A DNA stretch of 64,000 nucleotides from Diphasiastrum complanatum (GCA_029204225.1 CM055115.1:9489911-9553910); one strand, 5' to 3'. Shown: positions 1 to 11,432, counted from the stretch's first letter. The notes: generated by a model not told the origin, from the letters alone. Program-made: numbers and translations.

Positions 1-3000
1 ACCAGGAGAGAGCAAACAAGCCAACCTCACTTCTGAGGAAGATGAAGATGAAGTGGATTCATCCTTGATGGCATCTACATCAACATCCAAGAGCTACCTC
101 AATGACACATGGTGATTGATAGTGGGCTAGTTCCCACATGACATTCCAAAAGATTTTTTGTCAACTCTTGTACACTTTTGTAGGTTGTAAAAAGTCTATT
201 CTAACAACAAGTGATCAAAGAATGTAGAAATATATGGAGTGGGAACTATTCCCTTAAGTTTTGGATCCTCTAAAAGAGTAGATCTTGATAATGTACTCAA
301 TTGTTCATACACTCACTAAGGAATTTGTTAAGTGTAGGAAAATTGATGGATGATGGTTTAGATGTCTATTTTAAGCAAGGGTTTTCTCCTTAATGATGAA
401 TGATACTTGCTTTGTAAAGGGATTCACGCAAGGAAGGCTTTTCAAGCTAGATGCTAATGTTTTTCTTGGAAGTGTGAACATGGTGAAGGAGGAGCTCAAT
501 CAGCGGAGAGCTTTGGCATAACAGGTTGGGCCATCCCAACTTCAAAATCAATGGAGATGCTATGCACCAAGGATCTTGCTCTCAGCTTCCAAAGACCCTC
601 TCAAAGTGTGGAAAAATATGTGAAGCTTGAAGCCTCTCAAAGGCACACAAGCTACCTTTTGTTAACTCTTCCACTAGATCTACAAAAGCATTAGATCTCA
701 TTCATAGTGATGTGCACTCTTTTCTCAAAAATCTAATGGAGGTGCATCTATGTATGTATATTTATTTGATGATTACTCTAGATACACTTGGACTGAACTT
801 TTGGATGCCAAAAGTAAAGTGTTTGGAGCTTTTGTTAAGTTCAAAACACTAGTTGAAAATCAACTTGATTCTAGAATTAAAGTATTGAGGAGTGATAATG
901 GTGGAGAGTATATCTCCACCAAGATGATAGAGTTTTGTAAATCCAATGGCATTAAAAAGAGAGCTTACATGTACTTATAATCCTCCACAAAATGGTATAG
1001 CCAAGAGAATGAATAGAACAGTTTGTGAGTGTGCAAAGGCTTTAAGGCTAGATGCATCTCTACCTAAGCCTTTTTTGGGGAGAGGCTATTATTTGTGCAA
1101 CTTATTTGTGTAATAGATTGCCATGTAAGCCCATTGGAGGCATAACATCTTATGAGGCTCTATTTTGTAGAAGCCGAATCTTAAAGATCTAAGAATTTTC
1201 GGATCTACTTGCTATGTTTTTCAAGCATTAGATACAAGAAAGAAGGATGATCCTACTTCTATAAAAGGGATCTTTGTTGGTTATGCTGAAAATAACAAAG
1301 GATATAGAGTCTATAATCCAATCACTAAAAAGATTTTAGTGAGTAGAGATGTTACTTTTGATGAAAGTAACTACTGTAAGTTGAATGAAAAAGCTTCTAA
1401 TCCATCTTATGTCAAGGATCTTGTAAGATTTGAGGAGGAGCCTACATGTGATCAGGATCTTGAGGATCCATCTCGAGATCCGAGGACTCCAAGGAGGTCT
1501 ACAAGAAGGAAAGCTGAGCCTTCAAGGCTCACCTATGTTGACAAAGGTGAACAAAGGAAAGGTCTTCATTCACTTACCTCTTACACTTTTCTAACTTCTA
1601 TGTTTGATGAGCCAAGTTGCTTTGAAGATGCTATGGAGTCACAAGAATGGAGGATGCCATGCAAAAGAAGTATGATGCTCTTATGGAGAATCATACATGG
1701 AAGCTTGTGGATCTTCCTTATGAAAGAAAACCACTTGAGTGCAAATGGATCTATAGATTGAAGTACAATCAAGATGGGAGCATCAACAAACACAAGGCAA
1801 GGCTAGTGGCAAAGGAGTTCTTGCAAACCAAGGGAGTAGATTTTGATGAAACTTTTGCTCCCTGTTGCTAAACTAGTTTTCATAAGTTTAATCATTTCTC
1901 TTGCAACTACTTTCAATTGGCCTCTATTTCAATTTGATGTGACTAATGCATTTTTCAATGGTTATTTGGAAGAGGAGATCTTCATGAGGCAACCCGAAGG
2001 CTTCATCAAAGAAGATCAAAAGGAAAAAGTGTGTTTATTGCTAAGAAGCCTTTATGGGCTTAAGCAAGCCCCTAGAGCCTGATACTCTAGGTTGAATACT
2101 TTCTTGAACTCTATAAAATTTGTTGTAAGTGCTTATGATCCTTCTTTGTACTTAAGATTCAATGATGGTAAAATCATCATTCTCATTTTGTATGTAGATG
2201 ACATTATCCTTAGTGGAAATGATCATGATGGTATTCAAGAAGTGAAAGTAGCATTGTCTAAAGAGTTTAAGATGGTGGATCTTGGTAATCTTCATTTCAT
2301 ATTAGGAATAGAAGTTTCAAGAGGCAAAGATTTGAGTTTTATTTGTCAATCCAAATATGCTTCTTCTATTTTAGAAAAGTTTGAAATGAAAGATTGTAAA
2401 GGAGTAGAAACTCCTATGGAGCAAAATGTAAAGTTTCTAATAGTGATGATGAAGCATCTTTTGAGGACATCACACTATATAGGCTCCTTGATCTATCTTA
2501 CTATAAATAGGCCTGATCTAAGTTATAGTGTGGGTAAACTAAGCCAACCTATGCAAAATCCATTGGTTTGTCATTGGAAAAATGCAAAAAGGGTGTTGAG
2601 GTACATCTCGGCCATCAAGAACTTTGTCATTTTATATGATGGATCTAATCTTGCCTTAAGGGCATATTCGGATGCTGATTTTGCAGGTGATAAGGTGGAT
2701 AGGAGGTCCACAAGTGCTTTTGTTACCTTTCTTTGCAATGGCATAGTGTCTTGGCTTTTCAAAACCCAAGATACTATTTCTCTATTTTCAACCGAGTTGG
2801 AATACAAGGCACTAGCATTCACAACAAAGGAGATCTTATGGTTGAAGAGGCTTTTGGTGGAGTTGCAATTCATGGAGGCCAAGGAACAACCAATAATATA
2901 TTGTGACAACCAATCAAGCCAAGCATTAGCAACAATACCACATTCCATGCAAGGAGCAAGCACATAGAGATTGCTCACCATTTTGTGAGGGAAAAGGTTC

Positions 3001-3149
3001 AAGCAAATAAGATCAAGCTACATCATGTGTCTTCTTCAGATTGCCTTGCTGATCTACTCACCAAAGCCTTGCCAAAGTCTTCATTCATCAAGTTAAGATC
3101 AGCCTTAGGAGTTGTAGATGGATGTATTATAGTTGTATCATGTAAAAAT
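1..3149 (+). pseudogene. Ty1/copia pol, decayed (protease to RNase H)
   Basis: In order: a protease remnant near 110-160 (frame resembles IDSG..SHMTFQKDF), GAG-pre-integrase about 430-690, integrase 690-1400, reverse transcriptase 1640-2420 and RNase H 2600-2990. The integrase keeps SDNGGEYIS near 890, but the conserved ..GxAERMNRT is read as GIAKRMNRT near 1000, so the catalytic Glu is Lys. RT keeps YVDDIIL near 2193. RNase H keeps SDADFAGD near 2664 and YCDNQSS near 2900. Frameshifts near 970, 1640 and 1860 and a Trp-to-stop at about 2081 break it. Gag and the 5' LTR lie outside the window. This element is dead; family assignment is secure from motif order. Confidence 0.93.
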
Positions 3150-3159
3150 TGAGGAGGAG

Positions 3160-3244
3160 TGTTAGAATTTAGCAATTTTCACATGGTTTTTTTATGTATT
3201 TTCACATCTATGTGGATCCACACGTGTGAGGACCTGTCTTCATA
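3160..3244 (+). mobile_element. Start of the 3' LTR of the copia element, truncated
   Basis: A purine-rich tract (TGAGGAGGAG, 3150-3159) follows the pol end, then TGTTAGAATT, a typical copia LTR start. The LTR contains the G-box palindrome CACACGTGTG near 3221. Similarity to LTR sequence stops near 3245, where antisense copia gag of another element begins, so only about 85 bp of the LTR is left. Confidence 0.7.
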
Positions 3245-3480
3245 TTCCTTAAGTCTTTCATCAATGCATGCTAACTCATCATTGAATGCTTTAACCCTCA
3301 AAACAAAAGCATAAGCACTTTCATCCTTATTTTAAAAACTTGAAAAGATTTGACTCCTAAGGGTTAGAACCCTTGATGTAAACTTGGACTCATAAACCTT
3401 CTTTAGAGATTCCCAAGCCTTACTAGATGTAGTGCACTTACCAACTTCCTTGAGAAGTTCAATTTGTCACATTCATCTTG
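3245..3480 (-). pseudogene. Copia gag (UBN2-type) fragment, antisense
   Basis: The reverse complement reads as copia gag (ALHVIKMNVT, AWESLKKVYESKFTSR, SQIFSSF, ESAYAFVLRVKAFNDEL) and matches the sense copy at 13275-13509. It has a stop in place of a residue after SQIFSSF and a frameshift, as in its twin. It ends abruptly at 3245 against the LTR remnant, the outer breakpoint of the inverted repeat. Confidence 0.8.
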
Positions 3481-3903
3481 ATCACATGAAGAGCTTTTTT
3501 GGTCTTCAAATCGAGAATAGTGTTATGCTCAAAGAAAGTCGATCAAGACATTCACCAGACTTTCAGAATGAGGACTATACAACACCAATATTCCATGGCT
3601 TGAAATTGAGTGGCTATTTTAAGAACCCGATATGTGAACCATTTCAGTTTGATTTGGGAGCTTTAGTGAATGATTTTATTTTTGACAACAATCTAATGGA
3701 GTATGAGGTATTCAACATGGATACTACTAGCAATGAAGAGATTTCATTATTGCATAGAAATCCAACTCATATCATTACTCGGATTCTTGTTCAATGCCTC
3801 ATGAATCCATTTCACAAGAGCTTAAAGTGGCTTCTATTGGAGACTCTTATTCCTATGGATTCTCTTCAACTCAATGACCAGTATCTAATTCACGTGCATA
3901 TTC

Positions 3904-4352
3904 AGAATGTATTAACAAGAATAATGATTGGGAATATGTTACAACTCCCTAGGATCATTGACTGCCTTAAAGGTTCCGCAGACCCCATACAAGTGACGAT
4001 GCACCGTAACTGCCCATCCGTAGGGTCACAACCGACCCACCTCCATGCACTGGAGCAATCGACATAATCATGCCCGGTCAAGCCTCCTACGATAACTAGC
4101 ATCCCATACCCACTCTACTCTCCCTAGCACACATCTCCTAGCCTAAAGATGCATCCCGGCTCATGCACGTGCTCTCCATCCACGAACTCCTGGGTAGATT
4201 GAGTGAATGGAAAGAGAGAAACCCCACCACTATATAGGCATAGCACAGTGGGTCCCTTCAAGCACGGTCTTGTCGGCGAAACGTGACCACCTAGGATGGT
4301 GATGCGTGGCATCCAAACATGTTGAAAACTCCAGTCTTGCATCATGCTCCTT
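3904..4352 (-). mobile_element. Gypsy LTR copy with extra internal segment
   Basis: This is homologous to the LTR at 6397-6847 but lacks its first ~37 bp and carries about 50 bp more between the TATA-like CTATATAG region and the downstream CACGTGCATGAGCC. A TATA-like element is seen as CCTATATAGTGG on the minus strand near 4225. It is joined to repeat Z on the inner side. The mirror copy is 12402-12850. Confidence 0.7.
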
Positions 4353-5015
4353 TAGTGAATTCATTAAATTGAGTTTATCACTCAAAATTGGTCATAGTGT
4401 TTTCACTAAGTCTAAATTACTTTGTGGTGATAGATAAGTTAAAATTGACAGGAGGAACCGCAATGAAATTGCGGACAGGTTTATTGTATTGTCATTCTTT
4501 TTAATTTTGGAGTTGGGAACTCCCAGATTGAAAGTTAAAATTTGAATTTTTTTTCTTTGTTGTTGAATTTCAATTTGGTAAAAATTTGAAAGTTACTTGT
4601 CTAATAGTTTTCTAATTGATGTTGATCGCTAGAATTCTATCAGTCAAAGAAATGTTTGTGCAAGATACTCGTTAAATTTGATTAAAATCATCAAACAATA
4701 TGAAATGATCAGATTGAATGAGTGGGAATGGTATTCTTTATCTAGACAGTAAATCTGACAGGATATGATTCAAGAATTATTGAATTTCTATTGGTGGGAT
4801 TTCCATTCATGTAATTTTATATTCTGTGTTTGGATAGGTTTTATCAATATTAACGGAGTAATGCCAAACCAGTCAATAAAAAGGAAAAACAGTCCAATTT
4901 GATTGGAAAATTTGTCGTAATAGAAATTACATAACTGATTTTATTTCCAGTAAAATCCTATGGTGAATTATATTCAAAAGATCAGACTAGTACGGTTTCA
5001 CATACTAGTAAATGA
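4353..5015 (+). repeat. Repeat Z, copy 1
   Basis: A non-coding AT-rich segment of about 660 bp found again at 9675-10313, 11740-12400 (inverted), 50036-50517 (truncated), 55154-55793 and 59225-59862 (inverted). Typical text is GTTGGGAACTCCCAGATTG and CAATATTAACGGAGTAATGCC. Copy 1 has a ~26-bp segment near 4382-4407 absent from the 9.7-kb copy. Its origin (an LTR or a MITE-like unit) cannot be decided here. Confidence 0.75.
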
Positions 5016-5611
5016 TTTTTGATATAACAGAAATTGTTTTGGACTTTTTCCTATTGTAACTGATTTTTAAACATTTACTACTGTCATTACGTCTTTTTGG
5101 TACCTTAGCTGAAATAGATTTTCAGAGAACTGAAAATTCTAAGGAAGGAAGAAGAGTGGACATCAGATGGTAGTAAGTAGTATCAGGAAATGTATTTTGC
5201 AGTTAGGATTTTGGTAATCCCTATAAATAATTGCTTAATACTGGTTATTGATGTCCTGGTTTGAATTCATTCAGTTGAACTCGTAACTAATATCTTTGTG
5301 ACCATTGAGTTATCCGCAGTTTTGGATGTCAATTGTGAGGTTAAAAGTGGAATCTAATATGTGGTAATAAATGAAAGACTTCACATGATATCGCTTTAGA
5401 ATATTTGAGAGAAAAGGATCCGACCTTTGAAAATAATTGCAGCCAAACCTTCAAAACAGATCATTACTTAAGGTTTCTTGTAACATCCAATGATAAGATG
5501 TTGAATGTCCAAAAATACTCATAGAAAAGTTGAATAGAGCTACTAGTTGATTTCTATTATCCATTACTATGGATGGTATACACAAAATAGGAAGATAAAT
5601 ATAGTGAATAC
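5016..5611 (+). other. Unassigned segment Y, shared by loci 1, 2 and 3
   Basis: About 600 bp with no open frame and no recognised motif, lying between repeat Z and the captured BPS1-like 3' end. It recurs at 50518-51113, and the mirror copy at locus 3 runs off the right edge after 63905. It was carried with the mosaic and may be another host-derived piece, but nothing here identifies it. Confidence 0.6.
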
Positions 5612-6122
5612 TTTGAAGGTTTGGAAAGTTTGCTGTGCATCGTACGTGATCTTTTTGATGACATAGTTGTGGGTAGGACAAAACTCATTTCTGCAGTAAG
5701 GAAATTTTGTTGAGTGATTCTTCACTAGTTGCACCTCTAGAATGACTATCGCAAGATTCTTTACTAGCTGGATATTGAGGAGTAACATGGCATCAAATTA
5801 ACTGAAAAAATAGAACATCTTTTATCGTTGTTTATATTCTTGAAAGGCAAGATAATTGAGGTCTACAATTTACTTGGTAGAGGAAATAGTAATTGTGATT
5901 ATTCTATCTCAATTGCTCGTGGCCTTTACTATGGCTCCCTCGTAGTATTACCATTGCGTCAGCATTTTGCTTAGAATATATCTGAACAGGCACAAAGTTT
6001 TACAAGCCAAAAAGATAAGTTAATTCGTTAAGTGTCTTTCAATCAAAAAGAGCATGAACAATATAATTTATTAATTACAAAAAAGAATTTAATTTCATCA
6101 CTATGAGCTAAAGGCATCGATA
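5612..6122 (+). pseudogene. Captured 3' end of a BPS1-like gene
   Basis: Positions 5617-5711 read GLESLLCIVRDLFDDIVVG, then the frame TKLISAVRKFC and a stop. These are the last ~35 codons of the genes at 14497-15441 and 35405-36301. The downstream ~400 bp also match the flank of those genes, up to AGCTAAAGGCATC. The piece starts inside the coding sequence and has no promoter or start. It keeps the ~27-bp segment near 6068-6095 that the 35-kb gene's flank has lost, so the donor looked more like the 14-kb locus. It lies on the strand opposite to the neighbouring gypsy pol. Confidence 0.9.
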
Positions 6123-6396
6123 TGCGAACCATTTCAGTTTGATTTGGGAGCTTCAGTGAATGATTTTATTTTTGACAACAATCTAATGGAAATGAGGTAT
6201 TCAACATGGATACTACTAGCAATGAAGAGATTTCATTATGCCATAGAAATCCAACTCATATCATTACTCGAATTCTTGTTCAATGCCTCATGGATCCATT
6301 TCACAAGAGGTTAAAGTGGCTTCTACTAGCGACTCTTATTACTATGGATTCTCTTCAACTCAATGGCCAATGTCTAATTCACGTGCATATTCATAA
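6123..6396. other. Segment X next to the gypsy LTR
   Basis: About 270 bp joining the captured gene end to the gypsy LTR, also present at 51626-51889, 63129-63392 (inverted) and, longer, at 3565-3903 and 12851-13188. A short open frame here mirrors non-coding repeat sequence and is not believed. It could be 5' leader of the gypsy element, but no tRNA primer site is seen. Loci 2 and 3 share a ~9-bp deletion here relative to locus 1 (near 6260). Confidence 0.55.
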
Positions 6397-6847
6397 TGTA
6401 TTAACAAGAATAATGATTGGGAATATGTTACAACTCCCTAGGATCATCGACTGCCTTAAAGGTTCCACACACCCCATACCAGTGACGATGCACCGTAACT
6501 GCCCATCTATAGGGTCACAACCGACCCACCCCCATGCATTGGAGCAATCGACATAATCATGTCCAGTCAAGCCTCCTACGATAATTGGCATCCCATACCA
6601 CCAGTCATCGCACTCGGCTCTCCCTGGCACACATCTCCTAGCCTAAAGATACATCCTAGCTCATGCACGAGAAACCCCACCACTATATAGGCATAGCACA
6701 GTGGGTCCCTTCAAGCACAGTTTTGCCGGCGACATGTGACCACCTAGGATGGTGATGCGTGGCACCGAAACATGTTGAAAACTCCAGTCTTGCATCATGC
6801 TCCTTGCGAGGCCGTCACTGAGGGGCGTACCGTTATGGTATATAACA
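6397..6847 (-). mobile_element. LTR of a Ty3/gypsy chromovirus, locus 1
   Basis: Minus-strand LTR of about 451 bp beginning TGTTATATACC right after the G-rich polypurine tract that follows the chromodomain. It contains a TATA-like CCTATATAGTGG. The proposed end ..CTTGTTAATACA at 6397 gives a TG..CA pair, but the 3' boundary is uncertain because sequence homologous among all copies continues beyond it. Confidence 0.7.
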
Positions 6848-8397
6848 TTCTCCCCCACCCATAAAAGCTTCCTTCTTTGGAAAAAAACTAGGGAATCTAA
6901 ATCTTAAATCATCCTCCTTATCCCAGGTGTCCTCATCATTTAACTTATCTTTCCAACAAATCAGATGTTCAAAAATCAAACGATTTCTCAGTGGATGTCG
7001 TCAAGTATCCACGATCCTTTCCGGTTCATGGGGTACAAAAGCAGTCAAATCCTCCAATAGAATTAGATCATCTGTGGTATCAGGTCATCTTTCCCACCAA
7101 GTTGTTCCTTTAAATGACTAACATGGAATATAGGATGAACCTTAGTTCCAACAAGGAGTTCTAGTCTATAAGCAGCCCTACCAATCTTGTTAAGAACTTT
7201 GAAAAGACCACTAAAATGTGGAGATAACTTCGGACATTTCCCCGTTCGAAGTGTCTTAGAGTCCTTGGGGATTCTAAGGTACACCCAATCACCGATCTCA
7301 AACTCTCGAGGAACACGACTTCGGTTGGCATAGAATTGGCTCTATCTTGAGCCGATCTAATGCTTTCCCTAGCCACCTGCAACATTTCCTACATATCATG
7401 CAAGAAATCTGCTGCAGCTTAAACCTTGAGACCTTTGAGTCCAACGGAGATAGGAGAACGAGGCTAAAAGCCGTACAAGAGCATAAAAGAACTAAAACCA
7501 GTGGCAGAATACTTCATACTATTGTATGCGAACTCAACCATTGGGAGATACTTTTCCCAATTCGATTGTTGCATGGAAACATATGAGCAAAGCATATCTT
7601 CCATCGACTAGTTGACACATTCGGTCTGACCATCGGTTTCTAGGTGATCCATAAATGATACACATAAAGTAGTTTCCAGTCTTTCAAAGACCGCCTACCA
7701 GAAGTTGCCAGTGAACTTGGAATCCTGATCATTAACGATATCGTTCAGCAAACCATACAAACTGAACACCTTTTCAATGAAGAGTTGAGCAAGTTCAGAA
7801 GCTTTGACAGTAGTTTTTGTTGGAATCAACTGCACCATTTTCGTTAGCCTATCAACTACTACCCAAATAGCATCGTGACCCTTCCCTAACTTGGGAAGTC
7901 CGACCACAAAATCCATGGCAGTACTTTCCCATTTCTTGCTGGTTTCTGCTTTATTTACTTGGCATTGTTCACATTTTTGAACATATGCCTCGACATGACC
8001 ATTCATTTTTGGCCAATAAAATTTTCACTTAACAAGGTCAAGTGTCCTCTGTATACCAAGGTGTCCCGCGCTGGGGCTATCATGTCACTCGCGTAGGATT
8101 TGGGCCCTAATGTCCACAATATCTGGCGCACAAACTTTTCCTTTATGGAAAAGAAAACCATTTCTAATGAAATAACTATCAAGTATCTTCTCTTCATGAG
8201 ATTTCTTGGAATATTGCTTTCCTAGATTTTCTCTCAAAATAGAGCTTCCTGCCAGGACATCATGCCATGTACGACCAAAAAACTCATCGGTCCGACAAAG
8301 ATCTCGTAGAGAAAGATACAACTTGGATTGGAGCTCAGCAAAGCATAACTGATTAACTTCTCCAATCCGGCTCTTTCCAATGATGCATGCTGGTTCT
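6848..8397 (-). pseudogene. Ty3/gypsy integrase and chromodomain, locus 1
   Basis: Minus strand. It begins with the pre-integrase region (NQLCFAELQSKLYLSLRDLC), then an HHCC zinc finger with AYVQKCEQCQVNKA intact here. The integrase core follows: MDFVVGLPKLGKGHDAIWVV for the first Asp, NDIVNDQDSKFTGNFW for the second, and TDGQTECVN for the Glu. A C-terminal region (YRLELLVGTKVHPIFHVSHL) and a short chromodomain (HLICWKD..DEDTWEKEDDL) end it at the polypurine tract. In-frame stops and small frameshifts break it. RT and RNase H are missing; the upstream break is at about 8397 against repeat R. Confidence 0.9.
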
Positions 8398-9674
8398 TTC
8401 CAATGATTAAGGATTCTAGGCTATGTTTTGGTCAAAATTGTTTGGTTTTTCATGTTTTTTGGCACAAAATAGATAGGACGAACCATAATCCAGCAAGATC
8501 TGACCAATTAGATGGTTGTAATTCTATAAATTGGTTTGCATGTGTTAGAGAAAGAGTTGTATGTCATGAATTTCCACTTTATTGTGATGAAAAAACCGGA
8601 AAATAGCGAAAAATCATCATTTTTGCTTGTTTTTCATAAAGTTGGATAGTAGGTGGCTATAAAACACCATGTAGAGCTTGTAAATAGGTATACCAAAGTC
8701 TTTTGAAGCTTTCCCTGAAGTTAGAACCAAGAATTCCAGCAATTGAACTTGTAGGAAGTAAAAAAAGTTCAAAAATGACCATTTTTTGGTGATTTTTGGG
8801 GGATAGATCTCTCCAAATCCATAAGGAGATCATTCTGGAATTATTTACAGCATGATTAGCATTTTTTTTTACCTTCCCATCAAGCTATCGGACCTGTAAA
8901 TTGATAGCCGGTGGCTTATGCACCAACTCCATCAAGTTTGAAGCTATTTTGACTTCTACAAATCAAGAAAACTTCGTTCTCAACCTATACTGCATCTTAG
9001 GATCAGTATGAATGCTTCATGGAAGTCTAATTGATTGTTTAAGTTTGTTGGTAGCATCAATTTTGGGGTAGAATGGGTGTTTGCACGTTTTTGCATGATA
9101 TTGTCTTGTGGAAAAGAGCCCTACTACAAATTTCTTGACACTCTGATCTCGCACGTGTGAAGCCTAGGTGGCAGGCTAATGTGGCAAGCATCTTATTCAC
9201 TTATTCTCCCTCTGTAATAAGCTTTACAGCACCCAATTTGGTGTCCTATAGCCAAAGTTATGATCATCTGAAGTTTTGTAGTTTTGTGAGTAAAATTGGC
9301 AAAATTTGAAATTGTTCTGATTGCATGCCAGTCATTTCCCTAATTTGTAGTACTGTGCTTGCATGGATTAGTTTCATGTTGATTCTCAGAGTGATTCTGA
9401 CATGCATGAGAGATTTACAATTGATTTGAGTGGTCATACGCATGTGCTCTGACAGTTGGGTCACAAATCAGTGTTAATGGATGACAAATTCCGTAAAACT
9501 AAAGTTTACGTAAAAACATTCCGTAATGATGTCTGTAACTGATGTAGTGTGCTTTTATGCCAGTTTGACATTGGGTTAGTAACATTAGAAATCGGACAGT
9601 GTTTCGAATTTTTCCGAAAAAATTTGAGTTTTCCGAAATAAAAATTTCGGTCATTTTTTTGTCATCTATGGAAT
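8398..9674. repeat. Repeat R, copy 1 (non-coding)
   Basis: About 1.28 kb without a believable open frame, at the broken gypsy end. It recurs at 53877-55153 and inverted at 59864-61140, and a 380-bp piece sits inverted at 33466-33845 inside a copia element. It contains GCACGTGTGAAGCC near 9151 and several A/T runs. It may be an LTR or leader of an unrecognised element; no terminal motifs settle this. Confidence 0.7.
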
Positions 9675-10313
9675 CAGTTTAGATTAGTGAATTGATTAAA
9701 CTGAGTTTATCACTAAGTCTAAATTATTTTGTGGTGATAGATAAGTTAAAATTGACAAGAGGAACCACAATGAAATTGCCGACAGGTTTTACTGTATTGT
9801 CATTCTTTTGCCTTTTGGAGTTGGGAACTCCCAGATTGAAAGTTAAAATTTGAATTTTTTTCTTTTTTGTTGAATTTAAAATTGGTAAAAATTTGAAATC
9901 AGTTACTTGTCTGATAGTTTTCTAATCGATGTTGCTCACTAGAAATCAGTCAAAGGAATGTTTCTGCAAGATACTCGTTAAATTTGATTAAAATCGTCAA
10001 ACAATATGAAATGACCAGATTGAATGAGTGGGAATAGTATTCTTTATCTAGACAGTAATTCTGACAGGATATGGTTCAAGAATTACTGAAATCCTATCGG
10101 TGGGATTTCCAGTCATGTAATTTTATATTATGTGTTTGGATAGGATTTATCAATATTAACGGAGTAATGCCAAACCAGTCAATAAAAAGAAAAAACAGTC
10201 CAATTTTATTGGAAAATTTGTAGTAATAGAAATTACATAACTGATTTAATCTCTAGTAAAATCCTATGGTGAATTATATTCAAAAGATCAGACTCTTACA
10301 GTTTCACATACAG
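9675..10313 (+). repeat. Repeat Z, copy 2
   Basis: Direct repeat of 4353-5015 within the same locus, at roughly 90 percent identity by eye. Similarity ends near TTTCACATAC at 10313; beyond it copy 1 continues into segment Y while this copy continues into copia B sequence. Confidence 0.75.
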
Positions 10314-10359
10314 TTAACTTTTATCGAAATTGATAATTTCCTTAAAAGGAGGGATGAAG

Positions 10360-10571
10360 TGGTTGTTCATCAATGATCTTTAAAAAAACAATTAATGATC
10401 GATGCCGGTCATTTTTTTTTCAACACCGATAGCAAATTTTTGTATAGATTACAACAACGATGTTGTGTAGCCCCAAATTTTCATATGAAAAGTTTAATAG
10501 ATTTTTGGAAGGAGCACATTACAACAATTCATGTACATTTGGAGGACCTGCTCAATCTGAGGATGAAGACA
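10360..10571 (+). pseudogene. Copia B 3'-terminal tail before the LTR, locus 1
   Basis: Reads IDFWKEHITT..HLEDLLNLRMKTCD just before the LTR start. The same tail precedes copia B LTRs at 27054-27162, 30856 onward, 55839-56050 and 58965-59176. Its function in the element is not recognised; it occupies the place of the region after RNase H. The purine-rich CTGAGGATGAAGACA abutting the LTR is the likely polypurine tract. Confidence 0.65.
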
Positions 10572-10932
10572 TGTGATAACATGGCATGATCTAGTTGTCT
10601 CTTATTTAGATCTACATAATGCAAAATAGTTATTTCTTGTGATAGTTTATTTGTTGTTTTAAAAAGATTGAGCTTGAAATAGAATAAGTGTATTCTGATA
10701 CCAAGTCGAAGATCAAATCGATCCATGGTCAAACTTTATTTTGACCTAGAGTCCATATGTTATTCCGATCCTTGTCAAAAGTGGTTATGGAACTTAAGAG
10801 GGTTATTTCATATTTAGAACACGAGGCTATATAAAGAGCATTTTTTCTCGCATATTTCTTTGAAATGGAATGAAGTGAAGTTAGTGATTTAGTCTATTTT
10901 CATTCTCAAGTCACTGATAGTTACTACTATCA
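10572..10932 (+). mobile_element. Copia B LTR, locus 1
   Basis: About 361 bp beginning TGTGATAACATGG and containing GGCTATATAAAGAG near 10825, a good TATA box (TATATAAA). The end is placed at ..CTACTATCA by symmetry with the start, but no tRNA primer site follows, so it is approximate. The gag start codon lies 18 bp downstream. Related copies: 26773-27053, 30492-30855, 56051-56411, 58604-58964. Confidence 0.7.
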
Positions 10933-10949
10933 CTTAGACTAATATCCAC

Positions 10950-11432
10950 ATGGATTCCCAAGGGAAAGCCAGTCCTATAATGGACAAGCATGATGGAGCC
11001 AATTTCCATCTATATAAATTTAAGATGAGAACTATGCTAATGGCTAACGAAATGTATGACGTTGTTATAGGTGCAGAGATAAGACACGAAGCTGACGATG
11101 CTGCAATTTCCTGATGGAAGCTGAAAGATGGCAAAGTCTTTGCGCTGATCATCCTCAATTATCAGACACTCAAATCGGCCATGTGTCTAAAGCTCAGACC
11201 TCCAAGGAAGTCTGGGACATCTTGAGCACTCTGTATAATGTGTACGACATAGCTTCCAAGCTACATCTCAGGAAGAAGATTTTCTCGCTCAAGATGACCA
11301 ACGGAGATTCCCTACAGAGTCACATCAACCAGTTCAAGAACCTGCTGAAGCAAATGGGCACTGTCGGATATGTCATAGATGTTCAAAATGCAGTAATGAC
11401 ACTACTTTCAAGCTTTCTATTAAAGAATATAT
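10950..11432 (+). pseudogene. Copia B gag, locus 1
   Basis: ATG at 10950 opens MDSQGKASPIMDKHDGANFH, then LYKFKMRTMLMANEMYDVV, the DUF4219-like start of copia gag. A TGA at about 11112 interrupts (AIS-stop-WKLKDG). A 2-bp loss near 11158 shifts the frame before SKEVWDILSTLYNVYDIASK, then HINQFKNLLKQMGTVGYVI. The sequence leaves gag at about 11420. The TGA is shared by the 26.6-, 56.4- and 58.4-kb copies but is CGA (Arg) in the fragment at 30.3 kb. Confidence 0.85.

Larger units (their letters stand above)
3245..5062 (+). repeat. Left arm of the 1.8-kb inverted repeat of locus 1
   Basis: This stretch is the reverse complement of 11692-13509, with positions summing to about 16754 throughout; for example 3432-4067 mirrors 12687-13322. 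By eye the arms differ at only a few percent of positions. Reading outward to inward it holds antisense copia gag, an unassigned segment, a gypsy LTR and repeat Z. The 6.6-kb interior (5063-11691) is not itself palindromic but recurs at loci 2 and 3. Confidence 0.9.

Noticed and set aside
3432-4067. A 211-codon open frame repeated almost exactly at 12687-13322 on the other strand, which could pass for a conserved gene
   Set aside because: The frame runs antisense to copia gag codons and through a gypsy LTR. It is preserved because the two sites are arms of one inverted repeat. Shorter versions in loci 1-3 follow the same repeat.
4124-4345. A recurring 73-codon frame (MMQDWSFQHV..) also at 12409-12630 and, shortened, at 6661, 52136 and 62724
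   Set aside because: It lies wholly inside the gypsy LTR; recurrence reflects LTR copies, and indels between copies change its frame.
8398-10380. Open frames of 60-80 codons in repeats R and Z, repeated at three loci
   Set aside because: They show frame-breaking indels between loci, no domain features and strong A/T runs; recurrence is due to the duplicated mosaic.
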